From the NCBI GenBank assembly GCA_016806645.1, contig JACSYO010002062.1, positions 463,001 to 527,000 of the forward strand: a stretch of DNA of 64,000 bases, in the 5' to 3' direction. This stretch comes from Ophiodon elongatus (taxonomy: Eukaryota > Chordata > Actinopteri > Perciformes > Hexagrammidae). A model generated the notes under the pieces. It did not search any database. It saw only the letters and a list, made by a program, of their open reading frames with translations, and was not told where the DNA came from. Positions 21,297 through 30,640 of the stretch are shown in pieces; position 1 is the stretch's first letter, and every line of letters begins with the position of its first letter. Both the position numbers and the translations under genes were made by a program.

Positions 21297-22253
21297 TTTA
21301 AAAGGCAGCATGAGAAGGATTTGTTCGTTGCGGTTTGAAACACAACAGTCAAAGTCGGCCCATCTCCCCGGCTCGACGAGGGTTACAGTGCTCGACAGCG
21401 AGTGAAAGCCAACCCCAGATTAACTCTTGTTGTGGAACGAGCTTCGTCTGCTTGGCTTTTTGCCTCGCTATGTTTGCGTTTTTTCGGCACTCCCTCTGCC
21501 ATTTTTGTAGCTTCCTCTTGGATGCGTGCTTACGATCTTGCACCCAGTCGCTACATTTTTAGGTTGACTGCCAGAAATGTCCCAAACACAGCAAAATGAA
21601 AAGAGAAGAGAAAAGAGAAACACTGCCAATCACTTCTAGCGGATCATGAGCAGCCAGCAACCTCCGGTTCTGAAAAGTGAAGTCAATGCGGAAGTACCTT
21701 AAACTTGCATTCTCTCTAATGGCCAGGAGGGGGTGACTCCTCTGGATGCAAAAAGGAGTCAGATTGTTTGGAAGTCTCACTTGGTTTATTCCCTCAGTAA
21801 ACATTGTAAACATGAGTTTATGGTCTCAATCTCTAGTTTCAAGTCTTTTCATTTAGTAAATTATGGTCCATTTAGAGTCAAATAGACCATAAGACCATGC
21901 TCGAGGAAGTGGCTACCTTGTGATTGTCAGGTCGCTACCAGAGTTGTTTACGGCGTCCCAAAGACGGCATCGCTACGACCGCGTCACTACCCCAGCGTCA
22001 CTCCTCAAATATGGTCACTTTAGTTCAGTGGTTGCAAAAAAACAAGATGGCAACGGCCCAAAACCAAGCTGGCTGTGGCTAAAATGCCAAACTTTATGCT
22101 TCAAAATAGCAATTCCTAAACCAATGGGTGACGTCAAGACGACTACGTCCACTTATATACAGTCTATAGTCATGAGTGATAATTGAGAGGGAATATTATT
22201 GAGTCCATACATTGTTATTTTGGGAGGAAAATCCTTCTCATTCTGCCTTTAAA
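21297..22253. mobile_element. TIR-bearing non-autonomous element, split by a later insertion
   Basis: The left end reads TTTAAAAGGCAGCATGAGAAGG and the right end is its reverse complement with one mismatch and a one-base indel, about 25 bp of terminal inverted repeat. Without the inserted element the copy would be about 430 bp. A second, left-truncated copy lies at 49370-49643 and aligns through TTCCTCTTGGA, GTGCTTACGA, TTTTTAG, CACTTCTAG and the right end. The interior has no intact coding frame. The element carries the nested insertion at 21651-22169. A MITE-like DNA element is the likely class. Confidence 0.8.
21651..22169 (-). mobile_element. CATAGACTG element, copy A, nested
   Basis: A 519-bp unit inserted in the TIR element and flanked by the 7-bp direct repeat TCATGAG (21644-21650 and 22170-22176). 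Read on the minus strand it starts CTATAGACTGTATATAAG and ends near GGTTGCTGGCTG. The interior shares GTCACCCATTGGTTT-type, AATTTACTAAATG-type and CCTCCGGTTCTGAAAAG-type words with copies B and C. The empty site can be inferred from the sister host copy at 49.5 kb, where CACTTCTAG runs straight on. The ends are not inverted repeats of each other, so class is unclear (SINE-like or other). Confidence 0.85.
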
Positions 22254-23420
22254 GTTGTTAGTTTTTTACTCAAAATAACGGAACCTTGCCCTTCAGGGTG
22301 TATCCACTCTGACATTTGGTAAATCCAGATGTGCATGCATGCACGTTTACAATATCTATCAAAACATCACGACATTCCAAAAAACTCACTACACCCTATT
22401 ACATCTCGTACAGGTTTCATGAACCTGCTCGTTTTTCATTTTGTGCTTTTTTTCTTCTCGTCTACGTTCTAAAAGACACTTTAGCAGATTGTTGGAACAA
22501 CGTTTAAACTTTTTCCAGATGGACCGTTGATGGGTCGCCTGAAAAGAAGTCCTTGTTTTATGGAGTCAGGCCTAATTAGATCTGAGAGTGAAGGAAAGGA
22601 AAGAAAAGGAAAGTGGCTCAGGAGGAAAGCTAATGTCTCAGGTGTTTCACGAGTCCTGCTTCACCACTACAACCTGTCCCTACTTTCTGCCTCTGGTCTG
22701 TCTGCTTCTACTGAACAAGTGTCCAACCATTACCTCCTTTTTTCCATTGGCAAAGTCATATACTGGGATGTTTCTTATACCGTAAGACAACCTAGAACTC
22801 AAATAAGGCATGTGTTTTCCCAAAAACACGGCCTCAGACTAAATGCAGATATCCGACGCTGGTTGGACACTGGGAGTGAACGCACGAGACAGAAAGTGTT
22901 TCCCGACTATCCTATCGCCCATCTGATGAGTTGTCTCAGCTCTCCTCCAACAAAAACACATGTGAACACACCATCATGACTCCTATGTTATACACTGGGA
23001 CAGGGGTGATGTATTTTACGCTGTTATTTAAGAGGACAAAGTGCAACACAAATATAGCTGCTGTCTCCTGCTGCTGATAGAGCATCTGCTGGCCCCATTA
23101 CTCAGCGCTCAGTTAAATAGTCCAGCTAGGGTCCTGGGACCTGGAAATACTGAGGAGATGACGAATACACAAACACACACACGAGCATGTGCAGACAAAT
23201 TTGTTTTAGCTGTCAGTTCAGCCAGACACAAAGTTCCTTAGTGGGTTTCTCCCAAGAAGTGCAGACACATACACACATACACATGCTAATACAAACACTT
23301 TCACATGTTCATCATGTACGTACAGATGATGACACACATTCCTTCAGGTATGCTGCTCAGATCATCTCCAGTTCACATGTGGGGATTTCGGGCTGATGAG
23401 GGAGGGCAGAGTAGACATAT

Positions 23421-23845
23421 TAAAGGCACAGTGTGTAGGATTTTGGGGGATCTATTAGCTTTCCATTTGCTCTAATTACCTGAAACTAAGAATAGTTGTG
23501 TTTCCGTTAGCTTAGAATGAGCCCTCCATATTTACACAAGGAGCAGGTCATTTAAACGGAGTCCGTCATGTTGCACCACCATGTTGCTACAGTAGCCAAG
23601 AATGGACAATCCAAACACTGGCTCCAGCAAGAGCCTTTCACATTTTTTAAATTACCTAAAGGCCACCGTAGTTCTCTGGTGTGAAACTGTGGTACCGCCA
23701 CCCTCTTCCGTTGCTCCTAGAATGTTATTATGGTAAGGATGGACGCCGTATTACCACGGTTTTGCACTCGGTGGCTCACGTCACTGCAGTCTTGGAAATA
23801 GAGGAGTGAGCAGTATTCAGTTGGTTGCAATCTGCAAACACTGCT
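23421..23845. mobile_element. Teleost-type interspersed repeat
   Basis: Starts TTAAAGGCACAGTGTGTAGG and later carries AGAATGAGCCCTCCATATTT, GGAGCAGGTC, GGAGTCCGTCATGTTGCACC and, near the right end, GGTTGCAATCTGCAAAC. I know this word order from a very common percomorph repeat. The expected inverted right terminus is not recognisable, so the copy is either decayed or truncated there. There is one copy only in this window. Confidence 0.55.
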
Positions 23846-24062
23846 CATTTAAAGCGTGACCAAAACATCAGGTGGCCAAAACAGGCAGAATGTAGCTTCA
23901 TTTATTAGATAATAAAAGCTACAGATAGCATTGAAGCTATCCAACCTAACCATCTACTGGTGGTTGATGTAGGCCATAAACCTGTATTTCTGGACAGCTT
24001 TATAACCATAATATGCCTGGGTCACTTTGGTGCACTTTAGCTAGTACCCCTGTGATATCCCC

Positions 24063-24518
24063 TAGGTTATAATAATCTTGAATTTTTATTTTTAAGAACA
24101 AAATTTCATTTTAGTTTTTCAATTGAATTTTAATTGAGTTTTACTTCGTTCTCAGAGTGTGTTTGCTTGTTTGAGTTTACTTTCCCTATCTCGGAAAGGT
24201 TTAGTTTTACTTTTTATACATTTAGTTTTGGTTTTACCGTAGTTTCAGTTTGTTTTTGTCAGGACCAGGTATAATGTCTCAGATACATACAAAATACATG
24301 GTTGGAGTGTGGTGTGTCCGTGAGTGAGTGAGTGAGTGAGTGAGTGAGTGAGTGAGTGAGTGAGTGAGTGTGCTCCTCTGTGTCTGTCCACGGTATTTTG
24401 CAGCAAACTGCATAATATTTCGGGTGGCCAGTCATGGCTGCATGCTGAAGGACCTCTCGTGGTTGGGGTGACTCATTTACGTTCTGGTTTCAGTTTTAGT
24501 TTACTATAATAACCCTGG
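24063..24518. mobile_element. Repeat element with an internal GTGA microsatellite
   Basis: The left end GGTTATAATAATCTTGAAT and right end TTTACTATAATAACCC are imperfect inverted complements. The interior is rich in TTTTAGTTTT words. A GTGA tetranucleotide array (24320-24370) sits inside it, followed by CTCTGTGTCTGTCCACG and GCAGCAAACTGCATAATATT. That post-array block recurs at 51790-51880 after a TG array. Confidence 0.6.
24320..24370. repeat. (GTGA)n microsatellite
   Basis: Near 13 uninterrupted tetranucleotide units within the element at 24063-24518. Confidence 0.95.
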
Positions 24519-25520
24519 ATTTCCCCAACAGAGCTGAGCTGATCACTGCACAGCAAATACTACATGCAGTAAATTGTCTCTCGACTTGATCAATGCTTCA
24601 CCGTCTTCACCAGCTAGCCGGCTGGATAGCTAAATTTGTCTGTCTGCTGTTTGGTGCAGAGCAGCTGGTATGCAGTGGGAAACAATGAGCTGAAAGACGA
24701 TAAGATACTCTGTTCCTTCTTAAAACAGCTGTTGCCATTTACCATATGTGTACTGTGTGTTTTTTCTGTGAGCCATGTGAAAGACTTATTTCGATTGCTT
24801 TGAGTTGAGTAATAAAGTTTAAATTGTTTTAGTTTGTTCTGCTGTTTGGTATTTGCATAGCAAAAGTCATTATTTCAAATGAACCGACTTGGCTTTTAAA
24901 TAACCTTAGCCTGACACTGTATTTACTTCTGTTTCTGTATTCAAGACATTTCTGTGGCAGGCTAAACTTAATCTCCCCTGAGAAAACTATAACACAGCCT
25001 GACAGTAATATCACAATAGTTTGCTTTTCTGCTGATCCATAGAATAATAAAACACTGTTTCATCAGCCTCTATTATCATTCCACATGCAAGGCATTTTGG
25101 TTCCAGGAGAAACAACACCGCTGCCGTACTGCTCACCATTGTCCGGTTATCTGGGAAATAATATTTTTGCTCTGAATTAGCATTTCAGAATATGGAGCAA
25201 GGCTGAGGGCTTTAACATCATAAGGCAACAAATCACTGGCGGGCAGACAAGCCGACACATAAACAGGCGGGCAAGATCTCACAGGCAGAGATACACAATC
25301 CTGCACACACACACACACATATGTACTGTAAGCACACCCCACAATGTGTCAGCTGGGTAGTTATTGTATAGGGTAGTGTAAACAGGAAACATGTCGCAGG
25401 ACCTCGCGATTTGTCATCCGACCTCCCAAAGCTTTGGTACGCCGCCGAACAATACAAGCAAGATGCTAAAAATACACACAAGCACACACATTTGTCAGCA
25501 TCTTTGTATGTCTGTGCATG
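24519..25520. other. Non-coding DNA with one CA array
   Basis: Includes a short CA array near 25299-25319. No gene or element recognised in the remainder. Confidence 0.4.
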
Positions 25521-25532
25521 CGTGTGTGTGTG

Positions 25533-25592
<60 letters not shown>
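25521..25592. repeat. (TG)n microsatellite
   Basis: About 35 TG units with a few C interruptions at the start. Confidence 0.95.
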
Positions 25593-25593
<1 letters not shown>

Positions 25594-25750
25594 AAATCTG
25601 CTGTACAGCGTGTGTGTTTGTGCGTGTGTGGTTTGCTGTGTTGGTAAGGAGGGAAGAGACACAAACAAACTTGTGGTCTGTTCTGAAGAATGGGGCAATT
25701 TCCTGGTACACACAGTGCACAGCAGGATAAAACCCTGGACAAGTTAAGAC

Positions 25751-25754
<4 letters not shown>

Positions 25755-25782
<28 letters not shown>
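25755..25782. repeat. (AG)n microsatellite
   Basis: About 14 pure AG units preceded by AGACAGACAG. Confidence 0.9.
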
Positions 25783-25785
<3 letters not shown>

Positions 25786-26006
25786 GGGGTCGGGGGGGAA
25801 GAGGGTATGATGGTTTTCTTCTTCATAAATCGGAAAATAATTGCTTTCATTTGCAGTTTTAATTGAAGTTTACAACAGTTAGCCGCATGACAGAGTTATT
25901 AAAAATAGCACCAAACCAAGTTGTATTGAACGTGACACAGAGCAGAAAAACAAACAGAACAAAAACAGAAATGTGAACGTTTTATATTTCTTCAGCTGGG
26001 TAACTC

Positions 26007-26439
26007 CATAGACTGTATATAAGAAGTGGGCGTAGTCATCGTGATGTCACCCACTGGTTTGTGGACTGCCGTTATGAAGCCTTGAGTTAGCATATCTGGA
26101 ATGCGGAGGAGTGACGTATACGGCGACGTATACGGCTCTGGTAGCGACCGCGACCTGTCAATCACAGTAAGCCCGCCCTAAATCATACTTCGCTTTATGG
26201 TCTGTTTGACTCTAAATGGAGCATAATTTACATTTAAATGAACATCATACTTGAAACTAGAGATTGAGACCATAAACTCATGTTTACAATGTTTACTGAG
26301 GTAATAAATCAAGTTAGACATTCAAATAATCCGACTTATTTTTGCTTCCTGAAGAGTCGGCCCCTCCTGGTCAGTAGAGAGAATGCAAGTTTTAAGACAT
26401 TTCCGCATTGGCTTTACTTAACCGGAGGTTGCCGCCTGG
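26007..26439 (+). mobile_element. CATAGACTG element, copy B, with target duplication
   Basis: Starts CATAGACTGTATATAAGAAG and ends GGTTGCCGCCTGG. It is flanked by the 7-bp direct repeat GTAACTC at 26000-26006 and 26440-26446; by chance or otherwise the match extends four bases leftwards. It aligns with copies A and C along most of its length, including GTGATGTCACCCACTGG, ACCTGTCAATCACA, CTTTATGGTCTGTTTGAC and TTTACAATGTTTACTGAG. The 433-bp unit has no plausible coding frame: the 84-codon frame inside has no recognised domain. Confidence 0.88.
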
Positions 26440-26865
26440 GTAACTCTTATGTTGTATTTTTCAGTGTTTTTGAAAATGCTAGCACGCTAGCTAGCAGTTC
26501 TCTGAGGTTGCACTTGGGCATGACTGTGCTTTGAGCTAAATGCTAACAGATGTTTAGCATGTTATGCAAAAATCTGAAGATGTCCTGGTGACAAGCTTTT
26601 CCACAAAGATTCATTAATGAGCTACTTAAACAGTCTATGAGATGTAAAGCACATAAGAAACGCTCTGAAATATGTTCTTATATGCTGATTTAAGGTCTCT
26701 GTGAAAGCCAAGTAAAGGGTTGGAATAACCAGAGTGTAACGATTGTTCTCTGTGTGTACATTGGGTGTTGCAGTGCTAATATCCTGGGCAAAGGTGAAGA
26801 AAGTCGTCAACAGGTGTTTGACCCCGGATGGGCAAAGGGTTTATTGACAGTTGTAGCGCTAACAG
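26440..26865. other. Non-coding DNA between two elements
   Basis: The first part (about 26480-26560) carries GCTAGCACGCTAGCTAGCAG and CTAAATGCTAACAGATGTTTAG, words I associate with teleost repeats. The rest is unassigned, and no gag sequence is recognised here although the BEL/Pao fragment starts just beyond the hAT element. Confidence 0.4.
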
Positions 26866-26873
26866 TTTGTTTG

Positions 26874-27655
26874 CAGTAGCGGGCCGTCAGGGCCAGCAAG
26901 GCCTTCTCTGCTGGCCTAAACATCATCAGAATATAAATTTAATTTTTATATATTTCTTCCACAAATATGTATTAAATTATTCCCCATAGTCTATTCTCTT
27001 CATTTCATAGCTTTTCTCTTGGTTGCGCTGCTTCCAGCCTCAGGTCGAGAGCGGAGAGCTGGCCTTTACGTTAGAGCTTTTATCCAATCATATTTCAGCC
27101 GTCATGTGTTGCTAGGATCCAAGAAATCTGCCCTTAGGCCTTCAGAATCAACAGTGCTGGCGTCTGTAGCTTAAAGTTAACGGAATCTAAACTGTGGTGT
27201 TAACCAATCAGATTTCGAATTGGCGACACCGGGGCCAGCATGCAGGCGTACAATGACGTCAGCACGGGCACGTCTTTTGATTGGATGCGCACTGGTGAGA
27301 GGCAGAGCTAGCAACCTGAACCTGATCCTGATGACCATGTGGCGACCTGAACGAGCTAGCGTTAATTCGTGTAGATAGATATAGAAGCGTTGTTTTTGTG
27401 TTATTTTTTTAACCCACAATGGCTGATGGAGGAGAAGAGATAGATTTGGTCGCAGAAATACAAACAACGCCATTTTCAAGATGGACTACGCTATGTTAAG
27501 GTGATGCAACGCCTAGTTATAATGCATTTCTGTCTAAATGTATAGTTTCTAGAGCCATGGCGTCATAATGATGGTTTTAAGAGGTGGATTCATTCAGGGA
27601 GGACTGTGTAGGACATCACTGAAGTTCTAGGTGTGAAATGCACGGCCCGCTACTG
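26874..27655 (+). mobile_element. Internally deleted hAT-type DNA transposon
   Basis: The 782-bp unit starts CAGTAGCGGGCCGT and ends with its exact reverse complement ACGGCCCGCTACTG. It is flanked on both sides by TTTGTTTG (26866-26873 and 27656-27663). A terminal inverted repeat starting CAG together with an 8-bp target duplication is the signature of the hAT superfamily. Inside is a 26-codon remnant of the transposase start followed by untranslated-type sequence, so most of the coding region has been lost and the element is non-autonomous. The perfect termini and exact target duplication suggest that it is younger than its surroundings. It needed transposase from a full-length relative elsewhere in the genome. 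Confidence 0.92.
27419..27499 (+). pseudogene. Truncated hAT transposase N-terminus
   Basis: A 26-codon ATG-initiated frame inside the hAT element starts MADGGEEIDLVAEI, continues with a TPFSRW motif, and stops at TAA. From memory, an acidic start followed by (L/M)VAxIxxTPF is how zinc-finger MYM-type hAT transposases of fish begin. The start codon lies in the context CACAATGG. After the stop there is only about 155 bp before the right terminus, so the DNA-binding, catalytic and dimerisation regions are gone. The reading as a transposase remnant rests on this short match plus its position in a hAT element. It would not encode a functional enzyme. Confidence 0.65.
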
Positions 27656-27689
27656 TTTGTTTGTCATGCTTCAGGAAAAATCCACACAA

Positions 27690-28800
27690 TACAATGACTT
27701 GACAAAATGGTCATTACCACCCGATAAACCACCAACAATGTGCGACCAAAAGAGACTGGGCAATGGTTTAAAACTGCTTTCAAATATCAATACAGCCCCA
27801 ATGGACAACAGCAGGAAACAATATATATTGGGAACGCGTCATTGTCAATGCCAATTCAAAACTGCAATGAGTGGAGGAAAAAGCAGGGAGAGCAGATTTT
27901 TTTGAAACAGTTTACTAGAGAACAGCCGCGAGAACTGGTGCGTAGCTACCAGCATAAGGCTCCTGAGCCATTGGCTATTCAGTGGCAAAGGGTCTTCTAC
28001 AGGGACACTGTGTAAATCAGTGCAAAATCGCAGCTGCTTACATGGAAAAGGCTTTGGCCTGTCAAACAATAAAGTCTGACGATGTGATCACACTCCAAGC
28101 TATTTCCTTATTCTGCCGCAATATAATGGAAGAGCTCAAGTACTGGATATAAACGTAAACATGAGAGCCATTACTTAAAAGTTGTCATTTAAAAAGAGGG
28201 CGCAATATAGGACCACGGCTCATGGCGTAATGGAAACAACCGACCACAGAGCTCACTCACATTGATCTGTTCACATTCATTGAGCAATGTGTTAGAATTC
28301 TCTCTGAACTTCTGTTTGGTGACGTAGAGGATCCATCATCTGGTGTTACTGGGATAAAGGCTCTCACCAGGTTTAAATCCCAGACCAGCAGCATAGTAAA
28401 GGGAAATATTGTTGCCATCACAGTAACATCTATGGACTTGCCTGAGGGAGCAAAGGAGCCAACATCAGATCTATAGTGAAGGCCCGCAAAGCTGGATGCC
28501 CTTGTTTTGCTCGTAGTCTCTCGGGAAAGAAGCACAAGGAAAAATGTCACTTTCTGAACAGAAAGGGAGTTTGCTTTGCAGGCTTATCTGTTGGTTTCTT
28601 GGTCAGGATTGCGAAAGCCGCTTGACCTGCAAAGTTTGTGGTCTGCAAAGTTTGTGGTCAAAATTTTGGACATACAGGGCCTGGTAAGGAGTGAAGTCTG
28701 CAAAATGAAATCACGTAACAAAAAACGTTGTCTTTTTGGATCCTGGCAGTTCAGCCACAAAAGTCAACGAATGTCACTTTGTGGTGCGACTGCTGCCTAA
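27690..28800 (+). pseudogene. Decayed BEL/Pao-type retrotransposon gag-protease fragment
   Basis: Successive frames give the order expected of teleost BEL/Pao elements. A gag segment with REQPRELVRSYQH (about 27910-27955) comes first, then AYMEKALACQTIKSDDV and FCRNIMEELKYW (about 28035-28150). Next is FTFIEQCVRILSELLFGDV (about 28268-28325), then KEKCHFLNRKGVCF leading into the place of the zinc knuckle (about 28530-28620). Last is FLDPGSSAT (28733-28759), the retropepsin active-site block. Several stops and frameshifts interrupt it and the zinc-knuckle Cys/His ligands are mostly replaced. A 16-bp tandem duplication (28628-28643, 28644-28659) falls just after the knuckle. No reverse transcriptase, integrase or LTR is recognised, so this is a partial dead copy. 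The hAT element abuts its left side. Confidence 0.78.
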
Positions 28801-30310
28801 CCACAGGCCTTAGATAGAAAGTGTTCCCACCAATAGAAATTAACAGGTCCGATCCCGAACCTTTACTATTTTGCTCACTCAGTGCTAATAACTCGGGATA
28901 AAGACAGGCAGCACTGTTTTAAAAGTAAAATCAAATTGGGTAATGGCACAGCAGGTAAAGTGTGCTAAAGTGAAAGCAGGCAGTTAGCTGTTTGTTTTCT
29001 CCGAATGATAAGTGACACATTTAAATGCCGGACCTGTCTGCACATGTACATTCAGCCCTGATGTAATTGGCCGGCAAAGAACAACGTTATCATTCTGCCA
29101 TCTGAAAAGACTCATTCCAAATGCACACACACACACACACACTCAACCGAGTGGATGAAAGCGGTACATTTCATAAATTGCTTCGGCTGTACTTAACCTG
29201 CCATAAATTAACGGTGCGTTTCCTATATTTAGTTTGGAGCTGGGCCAAAATGTTCTCACAGCCTGCATGTCTGACTTCTTCATAACGTGTCATTGGTTAA
29301 GATTTGGGCCGTGGATCAGCCATGCATGTTCTCACACAAACACGCACACATGCACAAGTCATTAATGTGCGACCCCCACTAAAACACTTAAACCCTTACA
29401 GATTACTCCGGGGGTAAGCCCTCTGATGATTTTCATTTGAAGTGCGGAGAGCCTGTTTCAGTACATCACATTTAAAATATTTTTAAAGCTTAATTGACCA
29501 CGAACGTGACTTAGGAGTTTTCTCTTAGAGTATCTGTGCTCAACTGTTTTTTATGTTTTTTTCCCGTACTAGAACAAAGGAGGCTTGTGTGTCTGCAAAG
29601 TCTCGGGATTATGATTAACGCTTTGATTGCTATATGGCTATTTTTGGTGGAGATGGAGGAGTGGGAATGAGAGAGGGAGGAGGATGGGGGGAGACAACGA
29701 GAAAGAGAGGAGGTGATGGTGGGGTAATGGGTAAGAGGGGGACTAGGAAACAAGGAGGTGATGGGATGCAACTCGACTGTGTGGCATTATGCCAGGGTTT
29801 CACGCCTTCTAGGCAACCTGATACTTTTATCATTTGTTTCCCTCCAAGTTCCTAGAGGACTGTGCGTGTGTGTAGATCGTCTGTATGCTGGTGTAAGATT
29901 AACCCTAACCCGACTTTGAAGCCAGTCTTGTACAGCAACTGCACAGTATATGTTCACAGTGGTTGTAAGCTAAGACAGCACAGACAAGATTCATGGAAAT
30001 AGCCTAAATCCTCGCTAATTTCATCCTGTGAACGGGATCTGGTGTCATTTATCTGCTGTTCTGCCAGAACACTGGAATGTATATAAAAAAAAGTTTTACT
30101 GCGCGTAGGTCTGTCTACTGCATCGGTTTAGCTGAGCAGGTAAAGAGGAGGGTTTTCCACTGGAGCAGGAGTGAACTGACCATCTGGATCAGAGGCAGTT
30201 CTTTGAATGAGTCAGTCAGGCTCTTACGAGGAGGCTACATCTTCCTTCCCCTACAGCTTCACACTCTGCTGCCTTCAGGTGCATGTCATAAATATCATAA
30301 ATACAAGTCG
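28801..30310. other. Non-coding DNA after the retroelement fragment
   Basis: A short CA run lies near 29127-29142. A GGA-rich stretch at 29645-29765 gives Gly-Gly-Gly frames on one strand and Pro-Ser frames on the other. Nothing further recognised. Retroelement sequence may continue a little beyond 28800 but I cannot read it. Confidence 0.35.
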
Positions 30311-30640
30311 CATACTGGTTGAAAAGTTGCCTACTGGTTGCAAAGTTGCCTACTGATGCAAAGTTGCAAACAAAAAACAATCTTTCCTCCAGGTGACCGC
30401 TGTTCGACCCCCGTGTGAAACGAGAAGTTGACATTGATTTATTTGTCACGTAAGTTGCGGCGTCACGTAAGTTGCGTCGTCACGTAAGTTGCGTCAGTAA
30501 CGGCACATACGTAGTTATTTTAATCCAAAGGACAATCTTTTTTTTAAAACCTAACTAAGTAGTTTTGTTGCCTAAACCTAACTGAGTTGTTTCCTTTGAA
30601 GACGGGAGTTTTTGAAAAGACTGTAAGCATGCAACGAGCA
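30311..30640 (+). mobile_element. CCTAAACC-family repeat, copy with internal expansions
   Basis: Shares AATCTTTCCTCCAGG, GTGTGAAACGAGAAGT, CCTAACTAAGTAGTTTTG, GTTGCCTAAACCTAACT and GTTTCCT..GAAGACGG with the copy at 39.0-39.4 kb. At its left is a threefold tandem of about 19 bp (CTACTGGTTGCAAAGTTGC type, 30313-30368). Inside is a threefold 17-bp tandem (30445-30495) where the sister copy has one related unit. No coding content. Confidence 0.75.
30445..30495 (+). repeat. Three 17-bp tandem units
   Basis: GTCACGTAAGTTGCGGC, then GTCACGTAAGTTGCGTC twice. Head-to-tail with no spacer, inside the CCTAAACC-family copy. Confidence 0.9.

Noticed and set aside
30540..30600. Interstitial telomere repeats (CCTAAACCTAA words)
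   Set aside because: The words are spaced and embedded in a dispersed repeat with several copies; they are not tandem hexamers.
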